Assembly: GCA_932294295.1 (NCBI GenBank)
Contig: OW028579.1
Span: 34,545,250-34,609,249 of the forward strand
From: Alitta virens
Taxonomy: Eukaryota > Annelida > Polychaeta > Phyllodocida > Nereididae
DNA: 64,000 bases
Direction of reading: 5' to 3'
The notes below the pieces were generated by a model. It saw nothing but the letters and a program-made list of their open reading frames with translations. It was not told the DNA's origin and ran no database searches. Position numbers and translations under genes: made by a program. Below, one piece after another: positions 1 to 13,900 of this stretch; position 1 is the first letter of the stretch, and every line of letters begins with the position of its first letter.

Positions 1-2
1 GG

Positions 3-1143
3 GGTGAGACTGGTACGTTATAAAACGCGGACTGGACCCGGACTCACGGACCCGGACTCACGGACCCGGACTCGCGGATCCGGACTCGTGGATCCGGACT
101 CACGGATCTGGACTCACAAACTTATCCCCCCTTGCACCCGGTACGTTATAAAACGCGGACCGGACCCGGACTCGCGAATCCGGACTTACGAATCCGGACT
201 CGCGGACCAGGACCCACGGATCCGGACTAACGAACTTGCTTAACATAAACACATTTTTTACACCTAAAACTTGCAAGCAATTGCACAGAGGAAATTATTT
301 AAATATATATACACAGTATACAACAACTAATAGTACCAACCTGCCAATGTTTGATTCATAATACCTAGATATTTTAAAGATTCACATATTAGTGATATTA
401 AAGCATGTGGATCACTCTTTATCACTGTAGCTCATCCCCCACTTGACAATGGAGTCTATGTCCTGGGTCTGTGTCCAAGTTATGTGGTTAACCCTGAGTT
501 ACGTTGAAAACGCTTCAATGACATTTCAAAGTGGGGCGGGGGGGGGGGGGGGGGTGGTGAAACCTCTCAGTCACAAAATCGTAGATTTTACATTAAATAT
601 TAAGAAAATATAAACTTGTTAGGGGAGGAGGGCGTCGTATAACGCCACTGTGGAGTAGGCCTAATACAAAATAGACAAAGTCTTTTAGTCTTTTTTTTTG
701 GGGGGGGGGGGATGATGTCCAAATAATGTGGTCAGTCACATGCCATTTTGGGATAAAGACATGAACGTATCAAAGCCTGCATTGTACAAAAGTGGTCATA
801 CCGTTCCGCGTTTTATCATTCCGTTCCGCGTTTTACAGACGCCCAGTTTCAGACCATTTGGGACTACATTCATGATATTTTGATTTTAAATATTCTGGTT
901 TAAAAAGTGGGAACTTAACAGTTGATGAGTGCCTATTGTTTGCTACAGAATTCAATTGGAGGGGGGGGGGGGAGGGGGGATGGAGAGGCTGTTTTAAGTG
1001 GCTCAACTCCAAGGTCAACCAGATATTTGCAGTTATACACTATTACAACCAAGCCCGGGACCGGCACCGGGTCCGGGACCGAGTCCGGGTCCGTGAGTCC
1101 GGGACCGGGTCCAGTCCGCGTTTTATAACGTACCGGTGAGACT
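3..1143. mobile_element. Non-autonomous TIR DNA transposon with 9-bp direct repeat
   Basis: The element proper is 12-1134. Its left end (GGTACGTTATAAAACGCGGA...) is repeated inverted at the right end, identical over about 30 bp. Both ends are followed inward by GGACCCGGACTC-type short tandem repeats. The 9 bases GGTGAGACT stand directly outside both ends (3-11 and 1135-1143), as expected for a target-site duplication. A second inward-facing copy of the terminal motif lies near 141-175, and partial copies (CCGCGTTTTA) near 800-835. No transposase ORF is present. An 8-9 bp duplication fits hAT or Mutator-like elements. The superfamily is not certain. Confidence 0.7.
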
Positions 1144-2710
1144 ACTTTTTGTTGTATATTTTATGGGTTTATCACATGGTAACAAGCTGTTTATGATCAA
1201 GTGTGCACAAAACCACAGACAGCTAGAATATATCCAGCATATCTGATTTTAGAAGTCTTACAGTAGACATTGCAACCTGCATTTGAAAAAACATTCCACA
1301 TATACCTATATTTCTTCTGAAAGTCTAGTCAAAGGATATATAATGTAAGTAAAACAATGCAACTAAGACAAAATTTAATGTATACACAATAATTAGAAAT
1401 ATTAAAATTTGCTGTCAAATAACCAAACTATGTATTTTGTTAAAAGATAGTGACATATAAGCCCACTAGAGGGCTGGGTGAAACCCCTGTTAAAGTTTAT
1501 ATTTATTCTAACTCATTGTATATTTTCACATGTCACTTTAATAAAGATATCTTATCCTTATAATGTACACTTTTAACCTGCTTAGTGGAAGTTCAGACAA
1601 TTGCTGTACAATACAGGTCTCTCAAAATCATAAATGTTGCACCACTTAATTTATTCTGTAATAGTATGGCTTTGTAATACAGTGATATCAGACAAAATGG
1701 AGACTATCTTGGTGGGGTAAAATTGCAGTTAGCCAGGGACAAAGGCAGAGGTTAACAGTACAGGTAAAATTCTTCAAAATGAGAAACATGAAAGGGAAAT
1801 TGTTATAGTTCAAATCAGGCCCAGTAACTTGATTGATTCATTAACGTTAACCAGTTATTCTTGTGTAAAACTAATCACTCAAAAATAAGTAATTTTATAC
1901 ACAGGCTTATTAAGAAATTTAATACCATTATGAATTAACATGTAAAAACATATCTTATGATAACAAGTATTATTTTAATTGTTACAATAATTGTAGTTAT
2001 AATTTCCTTTTTCGGTTATAGACAAATATATTATAATCATTGTTTTTACTTTGTTGTCCTTTTTTTCTTTTCTTTCTTCTTCACTTTTATTTTATTTTTA
2101 TAACCTGCCTATACGCGTCAGGCTTGTTTTCATTTAATGTTATATATATATGTTATCCAAATGTATTCTTAGATTTATTTATGTCATGATGGAAATAATG
2201 AAATGAACTTAAACTTGAACATGAACTTGAATTAATTAAAAATAAGTGTTTCAGAATACTCCAAAATGCAGCTTTTTAATGTTATATTTTGACATGCCCC
2301 CGCACCCCCTATAGCGTGAAGGTCATTTGCCCCCCTTCCCACCCCCAATCTTCCAGTGACCTGGTGCCCCCCCCCCCCCCCCCCGAATCTTCCAGTGACC
2401 TTGTCCCCCCCCCCCCCCAATCCAGAAACCTGGAACCGCCACTGTCCATTCTGTTCAGATTAAAGCCAAGTGAGCATCAAAAGTATAGTAAATCCTTTTC
2501 CTGCCATTACGTTTTCTGTTTCAAAGATTTTATGCACAAGAACGAATATTCAGTTCACCAGAATTATCAAAACAATAGCATGTTTCCTTAACTAATCCAC
2601 TACTAAGATTATCATTTATATGTCGCATATGGGCTATGGCAATGCTTCTTAAGGAATATATATATATAATTCAGCAACAATGCTATGCCACATAAAGATG
2701 TTAGGTATAA
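1144..2710. other. Intergenic, no gene seen
   Basis: AT-rich sequence with no supportable exon. It holds a C-rich stretch at about 2290-2420, in which AATCTTCCAGTGACC recurs between poly-C runs, and a short TA run at about 2659. ORFs there are low-complexity artefacts. Confidence 0.6.
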
Positions 2711-2811
2711 TTTCATACAAAATAAACCTTTACATTTTGTATTTATTTGCATTTATAAACAAAGTTCAAATACAAATAAATACAAATCTCAAGGTTTATT
2801 TTGTATGGAAT
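2711..2811. repeat. Inverted repeat (hairpin), MITE-like
   Basis: The left arm (TTTCATACAAAATAAACCTT...) and the right arm (AAGGTTTATTTTGTATGGAA) are near-perfect inverted copies. The inner ATTTATTTG/CAAATAAAT extends the stem. No coding content. Confidence 0.6.
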
Positions 2812-2915
2812 GATACTCAACACACCCAGTTTCAATCCTTCATTAGTCCATAGTTGGGGTGCTGGTTGACATAATTTTCACTCAGCTTTAATGTTTTAAA
2901 TATATGGCATATAAT

Positions 2916-3118
2916 GCCAGACGTCGAAGATGTGGCAGACATTTAAGTTGTGGCCATTAATTCTGACGTCCAAGGGCGGATCCAGAACATTTGACATGGG
3001 AGAGACTTTAGAATTAAGTGATATCAATCACCCTGTTCATTCGGAATGTTCTGTATCCGCCCCTGGACGTCAGAATTAATGGCCACAACTTCGATTTCTG
3101 CCAGTCTTCGACGTGGCA
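2916..3118. repeat. Long inverted repeat, foldback/MITE
   Basis: Arms of about 75 bp face each other. GTGGCCATTAATTCTGACGT on the left is matched inverted on the right, as are GGGCGGATCCAGAACATT and the outer CGTCGAAGA..GGCAGA. The spacer is about 50 bp. It lies about 100 bp from the hairpin at 2711-2811. Confidence 0.65.
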
Positions 3119-3771
3119 CTGTATTTATACATTAATTAACATTCACTTTACAGGTGTAAGTTAAGAAATCGAAAAAATATTAGGGTCAAGTGACAGTTAT
3201 ATAGATCATTATGCAACAAATTAATAAATTGCTAATTATAAACAAAAACTGTTGACTGGGTTGAGTATTGCAATACTGTGATCAAATATTTAAAAACTGT
3301 ATGCACATGAATTCTACAACATGCAAAGCTGTCATTGCAAAGTATGGAATGCTAACTCGGGAATATGAAGGAAGCTACACAATTTTTACTATTTTTTCCA
3401 GACTTCCATTATTATGAAAAAAAAGAAGGATGAAATAAATGTCAAAATGTAGCTTAGAAAGTGAAAGTACTATAATCTAGATATATAAATTTTCCACTGA
3501 TGTAAGGATCATAGCGTCACTGACATGAGGCTTTGAAAGAGTACCAAATTTTCATATTTTCCTTGTTATATATAAAATTATCGGTCATGAAACCCAAATA
3601 GGCATCTGTACAGTGCACTATTTTAGACAATCATTGGACAAGCCTTACGTAGCGTTCAGATCTAATGCTTGTAACATTGTTTAAATTGTACTATATATGT
3701 TGCTCCATTCGCTCATTAAGGCACTGAACTTGGGGTAATGATAGATATTATTTATTTTAAACATCAAATAG
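3119..3771. other. Intergenic, nothing recognised
   Basis: AT-rich DNA without a convincing ORF, repeat or RNA gene. Confidence 0.5.
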
Positions 3772-3869
3772 ATGAAAGTACGGATGGACGGGGCATATTC
3801 AATCTGGATTTTATTATCCATTTTAGGGGCGTTGAAGTTTGTGCCTACTACACAATGTGAAGTACATGG
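3772..3869 (+). CDS. Possible signal-peptide first exon
   Basis: From the ATG at 3772 the frame reads a short basic start, a hydrophobic core (IWILLSILGALKF) and a polar stretch with Cys, then meets a consensus donor (GG|GTAAGT) after 3869. This is how the first exon of a secreted or membrane protein looks. The exon ends in phase 2. That does not fit the phase-0 or phase-1 acceptors of exons 2 and 3 of gene A, and joining to the acceptor at about 4939 quickly meets a stop. I could not find its partner exon, so it may be chance, a separate gene, or an alternative start. Confidence 0.25.
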
Positions 3870-4981
3870 GTAAGTGTATTAGTTGTAGAGTTCTGCTCCT
3901 GAAATGAAAGTGTTACGCCCACCCGCCCGTCAGACGGACATTGGTGGTGACAGTAACCCTCTGCGAACTTTGTTTGCTGATGGCTAAAACTAGAATGACA
4001 ATCTGGAAGTTAGTGATCCCTAGAGCATGACGTCACAGTTGTCACAGTCTAATTGTGAAGTGGGTCATATTTTCATCATCAACTGGAAATAGACTTATTT
4101 GAACACAGTAAGCCTACAAATTCCCAGGTATGTAGTTGCTCTAGTATTTATCTGTTTATGTAAAATATGTAAATTCAACATGTCCATAGCATTTTGTGGA
4201 ATCTGGATCCTGAGGCAAGGGAATGTTAATGTAGGAATGTTGATTTATTTATTGTGTTCACATAATTATATTTCTGGTTACCCAAAAAAGTAGTTTTTTT
4301 TTATCACCAAACTAACTTAAAGGTAAGCCGTTTTAATTTGTTTTGTTATCAATTGCAGTTGTTGCAGTTGAGTGAATAAAATGTACTGTCATAATAAAAC
4401 TTTACAGCTAACATGCAATGCACGAATTATAACCTTTAATTTTTCTGAAACATACCCATAAAATTATAGACACTGGGCCTATCAAGAAGTCTTCAAACAA
4501 ACAGGGTTAAATGTTGATCTATTTTTAGTCACCATTGCTGTAACCCAGTGTACTCAGTCATGCAAAAGGCCTTTTTGTATATTCTTCAAACTTGAGTTCT
4601 TCATTCATAAGTCTAAGGCATTATAAGACCTACTATTCGCTCAACCAGTTTTGATGAAAGCAATGCAAATCTTCTTTTTTTAACCCTACAAGTGGAGTGG
4701 AGCTCTGTGTCAAAAACATTTACTTTCTGCAGGGAGCATAATTAGTCGCCAAAAGGTAGGCTACTCTGCTGAAGAGTAACCTTACTCCCTACATAGCTCA
4801 CATTTTACTCTCAATAGGAGTAGAAGTCTACTCCCTTGCTACAGTAATTTTGACATAGATCTCTGCTGCATATTATATATTTTATTAAGTTGAACCTTCT
4901 CTGTTTTGTTGTACATGTGACACATACTGTTTTTCAGAAGAAGAAAAAAACAGATTATTTCGGAAGTTCACAAAATAAGAC
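3870..4981. other. Upstream region of gene A
   Basis: No coding exon seen. TTTTTCAG at about 4932-4939, just before the gene A start codon, could be the acceptor of a spliced 5' UTR. Gene B has a similar TTCTTTCAG ahead of its own ATG. Confidence 0.4.
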
Positions 4982-7900
4982 ATGGCTGAAACCAACAACA
5001 ACAAACTCACTGTTCACCAGGAAATAGTCAACAACGATGATGCAATCAAGGTAAGATTTTGTTGTGGATTTTCACGGAAGGTTCTCTGTATTTCCACCAG
5101 GTGTCTGAAACAGAATACTGCAATTCTATTGGCAGAAAAAGTTCCCACCCTTGGCTGTGATTGGTTAAAGCAAAGTGCATCCTAGCAGCAGTATTTTTAG
5201 TGCATTTTAATGTATATTTGACATTAAGTTGATGTTTGTTATTTTTCTGAGAAAGTTATATTTATGGAATCAGTTAGTTATTACCTACTGCGTCTGAAAA
5301 GCAAAATGAGTAAGAAGAGGAGAGGAAAGAATTATGTCCTGCTGAATTCAGGGCTGTTCAGTGAAAAGACTCTATTACTGCCTTTTCATTACAAAATTGC
5401 ACTCATATTTTAAAAGTTGTTATATTTAAACAACAGCCTAGTGTAATTGCTAGAGGGCACTTGAGTTTGTCGTGTAGTTCACTTTGCATCGGTGGAAATG
5501 TAATTCAGGCATCTGGATCAGGTGGCTGAGCATGACTTATTATAGGTTATAGTATCTCCCGAATATAATGGAGTTAACTAACATTTTTGTTGGTTATATC
5601 CAGCTCAGAGCAATAGAAAAACTTTCTAGGTGGAGTATAACTGTTGTTAACATACATACCAAGCCAGTTCACTATCTAAATGTTAGTTACTTCTGCAGAC
5701 ATTCTAGTAAAAAATAGAAGATAATCATGGGGTGTTTCTGTACTTTTCTTAAATTGTCCAAAATTATATCTGCAGTTCACAATGTTTTATTAGAATATGT
5801 AACAAGAGTAGTCTGTCTCCATCTTTTCATTCTGCATCTTTTCATTCTCCATCTTTTCATTCTGCATCTTTTACTTCTGCATCTTTTCATTCTGCATCTT
5901 TTCATTCTGCATCTTTTCATTCTCCATCTTTTCACTCCGCATCTTTTCATTCTGCATCTTTGTGACCATCAATTTATATGTAATATTATGTATCTATTGT
6001 GTTCATTATTTTGTGGCTTTGCAAACCGACTTTTGATGCATTTAAGGTTAGAATTTGATCAGGCTTGAAAGAAAATTTGGTCCACAAGGTTACAAATGAT
6101 TGTCTTCATTATTTCAGGCTAGACACCAATACAGTGCCTTCAAGAAACCCCACCCCTGCATGACGCAACGACTGATGTGGATTGCATGGATTGTAGTAAT
6201 GGCTTCTGCTGCTGGATTAATTTTTGGTGTGCTCTATGGAAGAAACTATGCCCATGGTAAGAAAAGATGGTTCAAAGTCCAACATTGCATCATTATCATA
6301 ATTTATAAGAGTATTATATTAGATTCAGTTGATTTAGTAATTGACAAGCATGAGGAAAATGAGAGCATCAGCTGTTCAAGGATGCTGGAAGGTGCCAAGG
6401 ATAAGGCGGGAGCTCAGGAAAATTTAGTAAATTACAAAATGTTGGAAGGCCGATTTATGACTGACAAATGATCAAGCTAACATGCTACATTGGCTAGACA
6501 TTGTTTCAATGATGGCTGTGAGTGGCCAATGTTGACCCAATGTGGTATGCTATCTGGGGATCGAATGCTTTAATTAAAGGGAGATTTGGCATTTATTCTA
6601 TATTAGGAAGGAGGAAAATGATAATATTGAATTGCAAAATCTTAAGTTGAGAATTACAGGGGGTCATTCATTTCCCTCTTTAGCTTCTACTGCCAAGACA
6701 GAGAGCCCAGATGACATGTCAAATTGGCTCGACATTGGCTCGCAATTGGCCCAGTGTCGGCCAATCCATGATAGCATGCTGGATTGGCCCGACATTGGCG
6801 CAATGATGGCTGCCTGCAGCTAATGTTGAGATGATGTGGTCCTGATTTGGAATGCTATCTAGGATGTTGCTGTTGGGCTGGGGATGGGCTAGAGGGGTGG
6901 TAGCTGATCCTTATCCCTATCTTCTGAATATATTTGTAAGATGTGGGCACTTTCTGATTAGCATCGGTCCAGCATCTGCACTATACTATCCCTGATTTTC
7001 TACCAGGCATGCTACCAGAGTGTAGCAGTGATTGGGGTTTTAAACAATGCTTCAATGTTGGTATATGCCGTTTTGGCCCAAACAAATGAGGAATAAACAA
7101 TGATAGATAATCATGATCATAATAGTGCCTGGGGGTAGATCCAAAGTTTAATGTGAAACTAAGTAAAATGTTGTAAGTCAGCAGTCAAAACTCTCTATTA
7201 TCCAAAATATAGCTGGCTGACTTTTTAATCGTTTTGCATTCCAAATGTGAAGTTTGATCATTTCAACCTAGGTTGATCACTTCAACCCTAGCTGGATGGA
7301 GTCAGTTAATGATTTTAATTCACCTTACCCCCGTGTGCTTCATAAGAATTTTTGTGTATCAAATTTTACAAAACTGCGATGTTATTTTTGTATTAGCTGA
7401 TATATATTTTTTTTATTTTACAGACAGCATTGCCGTTCGAGTGGTCGACCTTGTAAACAACAGCATGGATACGAAATACAAAATAAAATTTCAAAACACT
7501 GATGCTAACTTGTATACAGTCCTTGAAGCATACCAACAACAGTCGGATGAATTCAAGTAAGACTACATTGAATTTAAGTTTGACTCAGTTTAGCGCAGTA
7601 ACTAACCATTTTACTGTTTAAAGTTGCAATGAAACAGACATTCCTCAATGTTTCAGGTTTTCAGTGACCAGATTCAATGCATCAGTAATGAAAATAAATG
7701 CAGTCAATGGCCTCAAAGCAAGTAAAACCACAGCAGGAGTATGGGTTGTGGGAAAGAGATCAGGCCACCAGTCCTGCATTTCTGTTCGTAAGTAAATGCA
7801 ATATTGTAAGATATTGTAAGACATGGCATGGCATTGATTGGCTTGAAATGTTCCCTGATTTTACAGTTTATTTGTCATGCTAAGACAACAGTCCATTATG

Positions 7901-10900
7901 TCTTTATTTGCCGCAAGGCAATCAAATATCCATGTTATTTAACAGACCTTTTACCTCATACTACATGTTATAAAAACCTCCTTTCTGTTGACTAATAATC
8001 CAGCTGGTAACATACATTACTATCCAAATTGTAGAGCAGGATTGAAAAGTTATCTTGAGTTCAAGTAACATAAATATGTATCTTTATTAGTTAATGTAGC
8101 TGGCTTAGCAAATGGGAGCCCTGCAGACTTCTGTGTATAGTTTTAAGCAAGGAAATTATTATCATTTTAATACAGCCACTGTACTTGGTTCAGCATAATC
8201 TCTAAAACAGTACAAGAGCAAATTTTTTTTCTTTTCTTGTTCTGTTGCAGGTCCGAATATATACATTCCACATTATGATGACACAATCATCCTTGCGTAT
8301 GTCACAGCTGACATGGCCCACAACCTTTTCTCTTGTTTTGATAGCAATGTAAAGTCCATCAAAATCAGCATCACTAATTATGTCTCAGACATTGCATTCA
8401 CCAATGTGTATTATGGTGCTGCCATAGAATCAAATGGGACTTTGATTGAAGTAATGGATAAACTTCAAAAGAAAAACAAGAATTTCTGGTAAGCGTTTAA
8501 ATTAATAATATAGATTCGGAAATTAAAAGAAATAGCTGTAGCACAGATATTTTATACCTGTAGTGTAGCGCCCTTCAGTAGGCCTTTGCTATTGAGAGCC
8601 TGTACCGGTATCAGACTAAACAAGAGCAGTTGGGACTTTAAAGCGCTTTATTTCTGAAAAAATGAATAATGAATGAACGAACGAATGAACCAAGTTCCAA
8701 TCACTGAGCCTTATCATGCTTATGTTTAATATTCTGACACCAGTACATGGCCAAATGTGCTACGTGCATTTTCCATGCGTTTGAAAAAACGCATGAAAAC
8801 GCATGGTTTTCACCTCATTTTATTTAGGCAAAAACCATGCGTTTTCCATATCTACAACCAGTAGGCTTCAGCAGTACTTCAGATGTGCACACAGACATGT
8901 TGTCTGTTCAGTTGTGCAAGTGCATGTGTGAAGAATATTTGTTCAAAGTTCCCCCCCCCCCCCCACAAATCCTTAATTAACACCAGGAGAACTGGAGAAC
9001 TGATCGAGACCAACACTCCACCTGGTGTACATCATGGTATATAACCCTCACTATCATGATGGGGAGGTGGTCATAATCATGATAATGGCATTGAAGCATA
9101 ATATGGTGGTAAAGGTGGGGGACCAAAAAACCCAGTTGTTAGTTTAATAGTATTTCGACTAAATCAGGAAGTAGTAAGTAAGTACAAGTTTATTTATAGT
9201 CAGTTTAGATACAACATAAACACTATGCTTGTGACCAACGATGAAAATTACATAGTTTATAACGAGAGAGGTATTTAAGTGACAAGACGTTAATAAAATC
9301 ACGACATATTAACTCCCATCATTCAATAGGCATAAAATACAATAACACATCAATTGAAATCTTTAAACTTTCATCATTTTTACAGTACATACCATACAGT
9401 CCCTAATTACAGGGCCACAATTGCAATTTGACATCCAGTCTTTAATCATACATTTAAAATCATTTATATCTGAAGTTAAATTAAGTTTGTTAAAAAGCAT
9501 TGCTCCCTGGTACCTAAGTGAATTGCATCCATAACTGTTAGTACACACTTTAATAAGACATTGCTGCAACCGTAATGTTTTTTATAAGGAGCAAGTTCTT
9601 TACATAAAAAAAGTTTCAAAGAAAGACATCAGCTTATCAGGCCCTCCACAACCTCTGACAGACTAATTAATATAACACTTACAGGCCTATAATTAACCTC
9701 GTGGAAGTTGACCTTTTTCTTATAAAGAGGATCAATCTCTGCATGCTTTAAATCACTAGGATACACACTTTGTGAAAGACTTACTTGACAATTCTAAGCA
9801 ATTTTGCAGGGAGTCTATAATAACCTCACACTTAAGTTCTTTCAATTTGTGAACACTGAAAGGACTGACACAATTTTGTATATAAGCTACACTTGGATGA
9901 CCAGCATAATGGTCCAAAAGATCTACAGTGTTCATACACACTAAGTGATGTGGTTCTAACAAGTATTTAGTAATATTGATAAAATAATCATTTAAGATAT
10001 CAGCAACATCATGCTGATTGGAAACAATCTTGCCATCTTCATATAAAGTTACATTACTGTTAGACATAATGTTTCTATTAGATAAAGTGAGTAATGGTTT
10101 TCAAAAATCACTGACATTTCTTGAATTACTTAGCCTTCTTCAAGGTCTGAAGTCACATGACCAAGTGGTCAATCCACTTACATCATGAATGACTGACTTT
10201 TTTGTTTCAATGACCTGAATGTTTTTACATCAAGTCTCCATAGATATGCAATTTGAGATATTGATTTTTTTATTAAAAACCACACAAAAAGCACTGAAAT
10301 ATATGGGACCCAAAGTATGGAACACTTTCAGTAAAAACATTTAATCAGAAAATACTATACATTCTAATGAAAAGGTTTCTGCTCAATGAAAGTCCACCGT
10401 TGCAATGAAAATGGACTTATTTGAGGCTGATTGTAGATGTAAACTCCTTGGAACTTCAATAATGTATTAGCAGTCTAGGCCTAGTTAGTTAGTTAGTTAG
10501 TGTTATTGTTTAACACCTCATCAGCACCTGAGTGGGCTATGTAGAGGCTCTCTAGGGTAAGATTGATTATCTATAGTTGGTAGTAGAAACCAGAAGCATG
10601 CAAAAAATCAATAATTGTCTGCGTTGGATAGCTGGAGCAGCTTGTGCAATGCGCACTGTCCTGTTTTAGCCACCGGGGATAGAGGACTTCACCCCAAGCG
10701 TTTCCACCCTCGCCGCGTGGAGGCCCAGGACCATCGAGGGCTATAGGCCTAGTCTAGGCCTAGACCTTCAGGCAGTCTAGGCCTAGACCGTCAGGCCACG
10801 TTGTAGACGAGGGTCTAGCAGATATCATAGCATTGCGTGATAGGTCGTGCAAGTAGGTCAATCACTATGCACATTAAATTTAACTAAGCGGCAGTTCTTT

Positions 10901-13900
10901 AAAATTTGTCCGATAAGACATTGCATCATCTTATTTGGTATAGAGATTTGGCCAATTGTTATCTTATGATCAATATAAACCTTTCTATACTGCTCCCCCA
11001 TTGGGATCCTTGCTACTCCGAATTCTCCAAGACCCTTTCCTGCGGAAAGGTATGATCGAGGGTCTTGCGTCAAGACAGACGTATTAGTTTTTCATTGACT
11101 TACCTTCATCCCATTCTCATGACTTACAGCACAGATTTTTGCAGTTTGTTTTATGAACTAAAGTTTGTGTAGTTTGTGTACTTGCGAGGCACAATACGTG
11201 ACTGGCCTTCAGCCAGCAATCTCACTTGTCATACGGAAAATGGGCCGTTGTCGGTCAGATAATATGTTTATCCATGTTTTCAGGTTTGAGACTGTTGAAT
11301 ATTCGGACCTTGGCAAAATGATAACATTAATCAATGGTCTTGAACAAGATGCAGAAAAGAGCACTTATTGGGCTTTAGGGAAGGAGATTGAAGACAAACT
11401 ATGCTTACTATCTGTCGGTAAGACAAAATAAGTTTTGAACTCCACTTACGAATAAGTCCAAATGCATGCTCAGTTTCATAGTAACATCTACAATTTAAAA
11501 AATTACTGACTTTCTGCATCTACTATATTTATAACAGATTTTTCCATACACTTTGTTCTATAATTACCCTCATCCATAAAAATACATAATTACCCTCATC
11601 CCTAAGGCGGCATACATTATGCCTTTAGGATAAGTTATCTACTCAATAAACAATAATAAAATAACATTGAAGTGGTGGTCAGATCGAATTGGCTGTAATT
11701 TGTGTTTTGAACTTCACGAATAAGTTGTTGCAGCAAAGTGGTATTGATTGAGAGGTATATACACTGCCATTCAAAGTTTGCAAATGCCCTAAAAAGCTTG
11801 TGACCATTCCGGATGATAGCCTAATTCCTATATTTTGTAATACTTCTGCTCAGGATTAACCAGCTCATAGAGGACAAATGACAATGACCATCAACAATGA
11901 AACTGACAAATGACAATGACCATCAACAATGAAACTGATTGTGTAAATCAGCTGGAATATTATTTCACACTTATCCGTCCCTTTGTCAGTTGAGGTATCA
12001 AAAAACATAAGAGAAAAAAAAGGTCATAATCAGTGAAATTAGGTAAACTGTAACATAATTAGTAGAGCAACTGAATGACTGAATAAACTGCTTGTAATCC
12101 CAAGAAAATTTCAAAGTTTTCATAATGTGTGGCTGACGAGATATTATCCTTGACGACTCAACATTTTTGGTATTCATATGTTCGACAGTATATGATAAAA
12201 TTCAAATAATATCGTGGGATTAATTATTGTTAATTATTGCTATTATTATGAAGTCAGAAGAAATAAGTGTCCCATCAAGCAGTATTAAAATTGTGTCCAT
12301 TTGCAGACTTTGGAGGAGAGTGTATTTAATTTCCTAAACAGTGGTAACAACACTTACATATACTTCTCTTGCAGGTGGAAGTTCATATTATCCGAAAGTT
12401 GATGAACACATTGTTTTTGCATATATCACTTACGATATGTTTAACAACTTTAAATCATGTGATGGAGGAAGCACCCATGACTCTATAAATGTTCAAATCA
12501 GTGTGCAAAATATGATCAGTAATGTGAAGTTTATTAATAATTCATTCAACATGGCAAGCAAGACGAACACAAGCTTGATCAACATAATGAAAGAATTCAA
12601 CAAGACTAACAACAATTTCAGGTAAATAGATTAGTTACTGCCTGTTCAATCAAACTGACTACACTCCAAGCAACCCAACACAACTGACCATGTGACATAC
12701 ACGAGTGTGGGCTCAAAGTAGCAGTGAACTAGAGGGTGAGGAGGGGGCCACTAAATAAAAATATATAAACCTTGCTGCAAAACCATCTTGCCCCCATTTA
12801 ATATTTGAGACCCTCCCTGGAATCAACACTTATATGGGCAAAACTCAGGGATTGGCCAGAGCCTCTTATAACAGCATGACATGACTTCAACGTTTCCATG
12901 TGCATTAAAATGATAAACAGTTCAAATCCAAAAATCAGGTTTATCATTAATATGAGTACCTTCCATAATGGAATAATAGCTCGAAATTTAGCTTTCTTGG
13001 CCAACAGGATCATACCACCAATGACGAAAGCAGTTATGCATCGTGTGGGGATGATAAAGGAACTCTATCTCTGCCTAGAAAAGAGTCTTGAGCTACCCGG
13101 GTTTGAGAAAATATAAAAGACTTGATAGACTTCATTTCAAATTTCTAATACTCAATTCTAATTTCTATTATATAATATTCTGCTTCTAATTTATTATGAC
13201 TTCTCTATTTCTATTTCTTTGTATTACACCTATTTGTTTGCCAGTTGTGTGCAATAAATACTATATATATATAAATTTCATGTGTGAAATGTAGTCAGTT
13301 CGATTGAATGCTCTATAACGCTAAATGAGGCAAGACAACATTTTAAATAGCAAAGAGGACATTGTCATGATTGTTGAAATATTACACATTATTGCAGGTT
13401 TACTACAGTAGAATATGATGGTCTTGGCGACATGATAACATCAATTAATGGCTTAGAACAAAACTCAACAATAGAAACTTACTGGGCTCTTGGGAGGGTG
13501 ATGGAAGGGAGAATGTGTCTCCTTTCAGTTGGTAAGATAAATTGATATATACACCTCACTACAAAAAAATATAAAGCAAAAGCAAGTAAATCGACCACAT
13601 ACAGAAGTATCAAATACCATATCAATATTTATGAACCAACTAATATTGACCTCAAAGGTAATTATAATAGTAACGTTTTTCATAGGTTTCATAGTTTCTA
13701 GTATAACCTTGCCATACGGCGTTAAAAGATTAACCAAGCTTTGAGCAACAAGGCGTGGTACAATTGCAAATGATAATTTTTATGCTACTGTAGAGCACAT
13801 TCTTGATTGGCTTTTTTTTTCATCAGGTGCAAGTTCATATTTTCCACATCCCGATGAGCACATCATTTTTTGGTATATTACTTACGATATGTTTAACAAC

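Larger units (their letters stand above)
5051..6117. other. Intron 1 of gene A, with repeats
   Basis: Contains the dispersed repeat at 5069-5381 and the 15-bp minisatellite at 5820-5961. The open frame across the latter (runs of LHLFI) is only the repeat read through. Confidence 0.6.
8489..11283. other. Intron 5 of gene A, with inserted repeats
   Basis: The largest intron of gene A (2.8 kb). It holds a palindromic MITE-like element (8745-8849), an internally deleted LINE on the minus strand (9185-10140), and a short inverted stretch around TCTAGGCCTAGAC (10740-10795). No host exon is visible. Confidence 0.6.

Noticed and set aside
5727..6068. 113-codon ORF with LHLFI repeats
   Set aside because: It is the translation of a 15-bp minisatellite inside intron 1 of gene A.
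12798..13116. Overlapping ORFs on both strands in intron 7 of gene A
   Set aside because: They overlap in antisense, have no domain and no matching splice phases.
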